Assembly (NCBI RefSeq): GCF_900105395.1
Contig: NZ_LT629775.1
Location: 6,785,501 to 6,849,500, forward strand
Direction of reading: 5' to 3'
From: Streptomyces sp. TLI_053
GTDB taxonomy: Bacteria; Actinomycetota; Actinomycetes; Streptomycetales; Streptomycetaceae
Length of the DNA stretch: 64,000 nt
The notes below the pieces were generated by a model. It saw only the letters and a program-made list of their open reading frames with translations. It did no database searches and was not told the origin of the DNA. Made by a program: the position numbers and the translations under genes. How positions within the stretch are numbered: position 1 is the first letter of the stretch; each line of letters opens with the position of its first letter. Shown here piece after piece: positions 59,393-64,000 of the stretch.

Positions 59393-59491
59393 GCCTCCAT
59401 GCCTACCCGGCGGGGCGCGGGGGCAAGACCCGTTGCTGGACCGAACAGGTGAGCGGGGCCCGCCGGGGGCGGATGTGTCCGGGGCGGACGC

Positions 59492-60247
59492 TCAGTGGCC
59501 GCGGCGGCGCCACCCCCGGGGCACCGTGAAGTAGCCGGGGCGCTGCGGCCCGCCGGCCCCGGAGCGGCCGAGGCGCAGGATCCGGCCGTGTTCGGCCCGG
59601 GCGGCCCGCACCGCCTCGGCGGCGGCCGGGTCGTCCGCGTACTGGGCGAACGAGCTGTTGAACATGGTCGGGGTGGGTTCCGCGACCGGCGTCCGGCCCG
59701 GCTCGTCCCAGCTCAGGCGGGCGTCCAGGGGCTCCGGCGCGAACAGCGCGGGGAGGTCCCGCGGCGAACCGTCCGGGTGGCGGCCGCCGTCGCGGTAGTA
59801 CGCCAGCGCGGCGGCGACCGAGCCGCGCCGGTGCGGCAGCCGGGGGTCGGCGTACCCGTCCGCGCCCCAGTCGGCGACGCCGGCCGCGTCGATCCGGCGC
59901 AGCAGCTCCGGCGGCTCCAGCGCGGTGGCGAAGTAGGCCGTCGCGGCGAGCTGGCAGACCAGCTCCAGCCGGCGCCCCGGGTCGAGCCCGAGCCCGGGGG
60001 CGGTCCGGCGGTCGTCCACCTGCGACACGACGAAGGTGATCCCGTCGACCGCGCCGAGCCGTTCGACCAGCCCCTCGACCAGGGCGCGTTCGGCGGCCCG
60101 GGCGGCCTCCGCCCCGGGGGTGCGGGTGCGCGCGAGCACCCACCGGTACGGGGGCGGGCGGCGGACCGTCGCGTCCGCGAGCCGGCCCGGGACGGAGAGC
60201 AGTGTTCCGAGCAGGAACTCCGCCGTGGTCGTCCGATCGCCCGCCAT
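59492..60247 (-). CDS. Hypothetical protein inside the glycogen/trehalose cluster
   Basis: 251 aa from ATG 60247, with GGGGGCG just upstream; ATG 60268 is an alternative. Helical and charged N-terminal half (ARAAERALVEGLVERLGAVD), then GLDPGRRLELVCQLAATAYF, and a C-terminal stretch with PTPTMFNSSFAQYADDPAAA. No TM helix, signal peptide or catalytic motif recognised. It sits between glgX (133 nt upstream) and treY (99 nt downstream) on the same strand, which suggests co-expression with trehalose synthesis. Function unknown. Confidence 0.75.
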   Translation of the reverse strand: MAGDRTTTAEFLLGTLLSVPGRLADATVRRPPPYRWVLARTRTPGAEAARAAERALVEGLVERLGAVDGITFVVSQVDDRRTAPGLGLDPGRRLELVCQLAATAYFATALEPPELLRRIDAAGVADWGADGYADPRLPHRRGSVAAALAYYRDGGRHPDGSPRDLPALFAPEPLDARLSWDEPGRTPVAEPTPTMFNSSFAQYADDPAAAEAVRAARAEHGRILRLGRSGAGGPQRPGYFTVPRGWRRRGH

Positions 60248-60379
60248 CGCCCCCGCCGTCCCTCGCACCGGTCCCCGGGCAGGCTCCGGCCTCCCCGGGG
60301 ACCACGGTGGCCCGTGCGACGGCGGATGCGCAAGGGCCTTCGGCGCACCCGCACACCGCGGCTGGGTACGCCCGGCCGC

Positions 60380-62527
<2,148 letters not shown>

Positions 62528-63261
62528 GGTTCCTCGACTTCCTTGCGTAGAAGGAGAACTGACGTAAAGTCCGACGGCCGGGCCCGGACCTCGGAGGCAC
62601 TCTCTTCCCGGCCTCGCGGCCGGGCATGCGCCGCTCGGGCACCGTGACCCACGGCACACGGCGGCACAGTCCGCATACTCCCCGACGCTTCGCCCGACGG
62701 CGGGGCCATTTGTGCCGTATTCGCCCGAACGGGTGTCCGCGCGCGTCGCCGCGGGCCGTGGCCGACAGGCCGAGCCGGTCAACGGGGGGCCGTCGCGGGT
62801 GCGTCGCAGGTGCGTCGCGGGCACTCCCGGGTGGGCGCGGGCCGGTGCGGGGTGCGTCGCGGGGTGCGTCGCGGGGTCGGCGCGGGGCCGGTGGGCGCCC
62901 TCCCGGGTGGGCAGGCGTCCTCCCGGGTCGGGCCGGCGCCGTCGAGGGGCTTTCGTGGTGGGCGGGGCGGGTGAGACGGTTGGGGTGCCCCGGCGGCCCG
63001 GCCGCCGCCGTGCCCCAACCGGCTGCGGGCGGTTCGCGGCGGGCAGTACCCTTGATCGTCCGGCTGTTCGGGACTCATGGCGATCCATCAGGCGAACCGT
63101 CGGCGAACCGGCGGTGCGCCCCGGTGTGTCGGCGGTGCGTCCCCGGCCGTCCGGTCGTCCGGTGCGCCGAGCGGCCGACCGGCCGGACGGCGGACAGGCG
63201 GTCAGACAGACAGCTCCGAGCGGCCCCGGGCGGCTCACGACAGGAACCAGGTGAGGTGCGC
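62528..63261. other. Gene-free divergent gap upstream of glgX and the HEPN gene
   Basis: 734 nt. Next to glgX (62540-62580) is an AT-richer minus-strand stretch likely to hold its promoter (CTTTACGTCAGTTC). The middle has four copies of GTGCGTCGC (62799-62807, 62810-62818, 62852-62860, 62864-62872), in two close pairs 42 nt apart. CTCCCGGGT recurs at about 62824, 62900 and 62921. AGGTGAGG precedes the HEPN ATG. Reading frames here are Arg/Pro shadows. Confidence 0.5.
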
Positions 63262-64000
63262 ATGGTGTTCCCCGCCGGCGGTCGTGGCGGTGGGCCCGGC
63301 GGCCCCGACCGTGGCGGCGCCCGCAGCGAGGCGCCGACGGTGGTCATGCGCCCCGCCCTGACCGGCGGGCGCTCGCTCGTCCCCGCCCAGGGCGGGCCGG
63401 TCGAGGTCCCCGCGCTCGCCTGGTCCGGCGCCGAGTGGGAGGACGCCTACCAGCGGGTCAGGCTCTCCGGCCGCGCCTACGTCTGGCTCAACCTGGTCGA
63501 GCAGCGGCTCCGCTCGCTCGTCGACGAGGTGCTGCACCCGATCTACGCGCCCGCCCACGGCGAGGACTGGGTCACCGCCGCGGCCGGCCCGGCCGGCGAG
63601 GAGTGGGCGCACCGGGCCGGCGCCGTCCGCGAGGTCAGCCGCCGCAAGGGCTACCTGCTCGACCCGGCCGACGACGACCCGCTGGTCTTCCTCACCCTGC
63701 CGCAGCTGCGCGAACTGATGGTCCAGCACTGGCCCTGCTTCGAGCCGTACCTGGCCGACCGCCGGGAGATCGAGCTGGCCCTCGACGAGCTGGAGGTCGC
63801 CCGGCACGTCGTCTCCCGCAACCGTGTCCTCACCCCGACCGTGCTCGCCCAGGCGGAACGGGCCTCCGCCCGGCTGCTCGCCCTGCTCGACGGCGGCACC
63901 GGGGCCGTGCCCGCGGACGTGGTCGAGTCCCTGGTCGCCGGCCGGTACGCGGACGTCGTCGCCGTCCACCCCGACCGGGTCCGGCTCCAGCGCGACCTGC
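63262..64000 (+). CDS. SAV2148-family HEPN-domain protein (3' end outside window)
   Basis: 246 codons visible and still open at the right edge. A Gly-rich N-terminus leads into ALAWSGAEWEDAYQRVRLSG, RAYVWLNLVEQRLRSLVDEV, REVSRRKGYLLDPADDDPLV, FLTLPQLRELMVQHWPCFEP and ALDELEVARHVVSRNRVLTP, which match the conserved SAV2148-type proteins of Streptomyces as I remember them. They carry a HEPN-type helical bundle with the R-x4-6-H-like VARHVVSRNR. HEPN domains are often RNases, but this chromosomal family is uncharacterised. Confidence 0.88.
   Translation, partial: MVFPAGGRGGGPGGPDRGGARSEAPTVVMRPALTGGRSLVPAQGGPVEVPALAWSGAEWEDAYQRVRLSGRAYVWLNLVEQRLRSLVDEVLHPIYAPAHGEDWVTAAAGPAGEEWAHRAGAVREVSRRKGYLLDPADDDPLVFLTLPQLRELMVQHWPCFEPYLADRREIELALDELEVARHVVSRNRVLTPTVLAQAERASARLLALLDGGTGAVPADVVESLVAGRYADVVAVHPDRVRLQRDL

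Noticed and set aside
62799..62872. Repeated GTGCGTCGC units as a possible CRISPR or iteron array
   Set aside because: Units are 9 nt with irregular gaps and no constant spacer length; no cas or replication genes nearby.

Overview
The window is chromosomal DNA of a high-GC actinomycete, most likely a Streptomycetaceae member (Streptomyces or Kitasatospora). Pointers are the extreme third-position GC, an SsgA-like sporulation protein, an XRE/DUF397/HATPase (WhiJ-like) locus, a SAV2148-type HEPN protein, a proofreading-deficient PolA and many promoters whose -10 lies 6-7 nt before the start codon (leaderless mRNAs). The order pyk - tRNA - ANTAR regulator - liv transporter - thioesterase - polA - rpsA - coaE matches, from memory, the conserved Streptomyces core around SCO2014-SCO1996. 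No insertion sequence, prophage, rRNA or CRISPR array was seen.

Region by region. 1-4.5 kb: the end of a LuxR-family regulator, then a minus-strand trio made of a membrane-anchored binding protein, a binding-protein/VWA lipoprotein and a two-TM protein, with no permease or ATPase. 4.7-8 kb: pyk, a HTH/LAGLIDADG protein, a Leu(CAA)-type tRNA with a short variable arm, and a PdtaR-like ANTAR response regulator. 8-14 kb: a branched-chain amino-acid ABC operon (livK-H-M-G-F) with an intra-operon hairpin. 14-32 kb: thioesterase, polA, a membrane protein, a secreted protein, GNAT, a palindrome-rich gap of 850 bp, Nudix, hrpB, methyltransferase, rpsA, an MMPL exporter, a MarR gene facing a metallo-beta-lactamase-fold gene across a 28-bp palindrome, and coaE.

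32-49 kb is more accessory. It holds an amidotransferase lacking the usual His, LysR, a secreted hydrolase, the SsgA-like protein, and a three-gene set (methyltransferase, squalene-cyclase-like protein, terpene-synthase-like protein) that could be an undescribed terpenoid pathway. Then come a SoxR-type MerR divergent from an MFS exporter, a decay zone with two broken genes, an AlkD-like protein, a beta-trefoil lectin, a DUF1963-like protein, and a WhiJ-like regulator with duplicated DUF397 genes and an anti-sigma-type ATPase.

49-64 kb: a HTH regulator divergent from an aldo/keto reductase, an AAA ATPase, a cupredoxin, an M23 peptidase, and a second SoxR-type regulator divergent from a split transketolase. 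The end is a glycogen/trehalose cluster (glgX - unknown - treY - treZ): GlgX debranches glycogen, TreY and TreZ turn the released maltodextrins into trehalose. treY and treZ are joined by a chain of duplicated start sites. The final gene is a partial SAV2148-type HEPN protein.

Start codons were chosen from ribosome-binding sites, overlaps, leaderless promoters and remembered family N-termini. Function calls rest on motifs read by eye, not on database searches.
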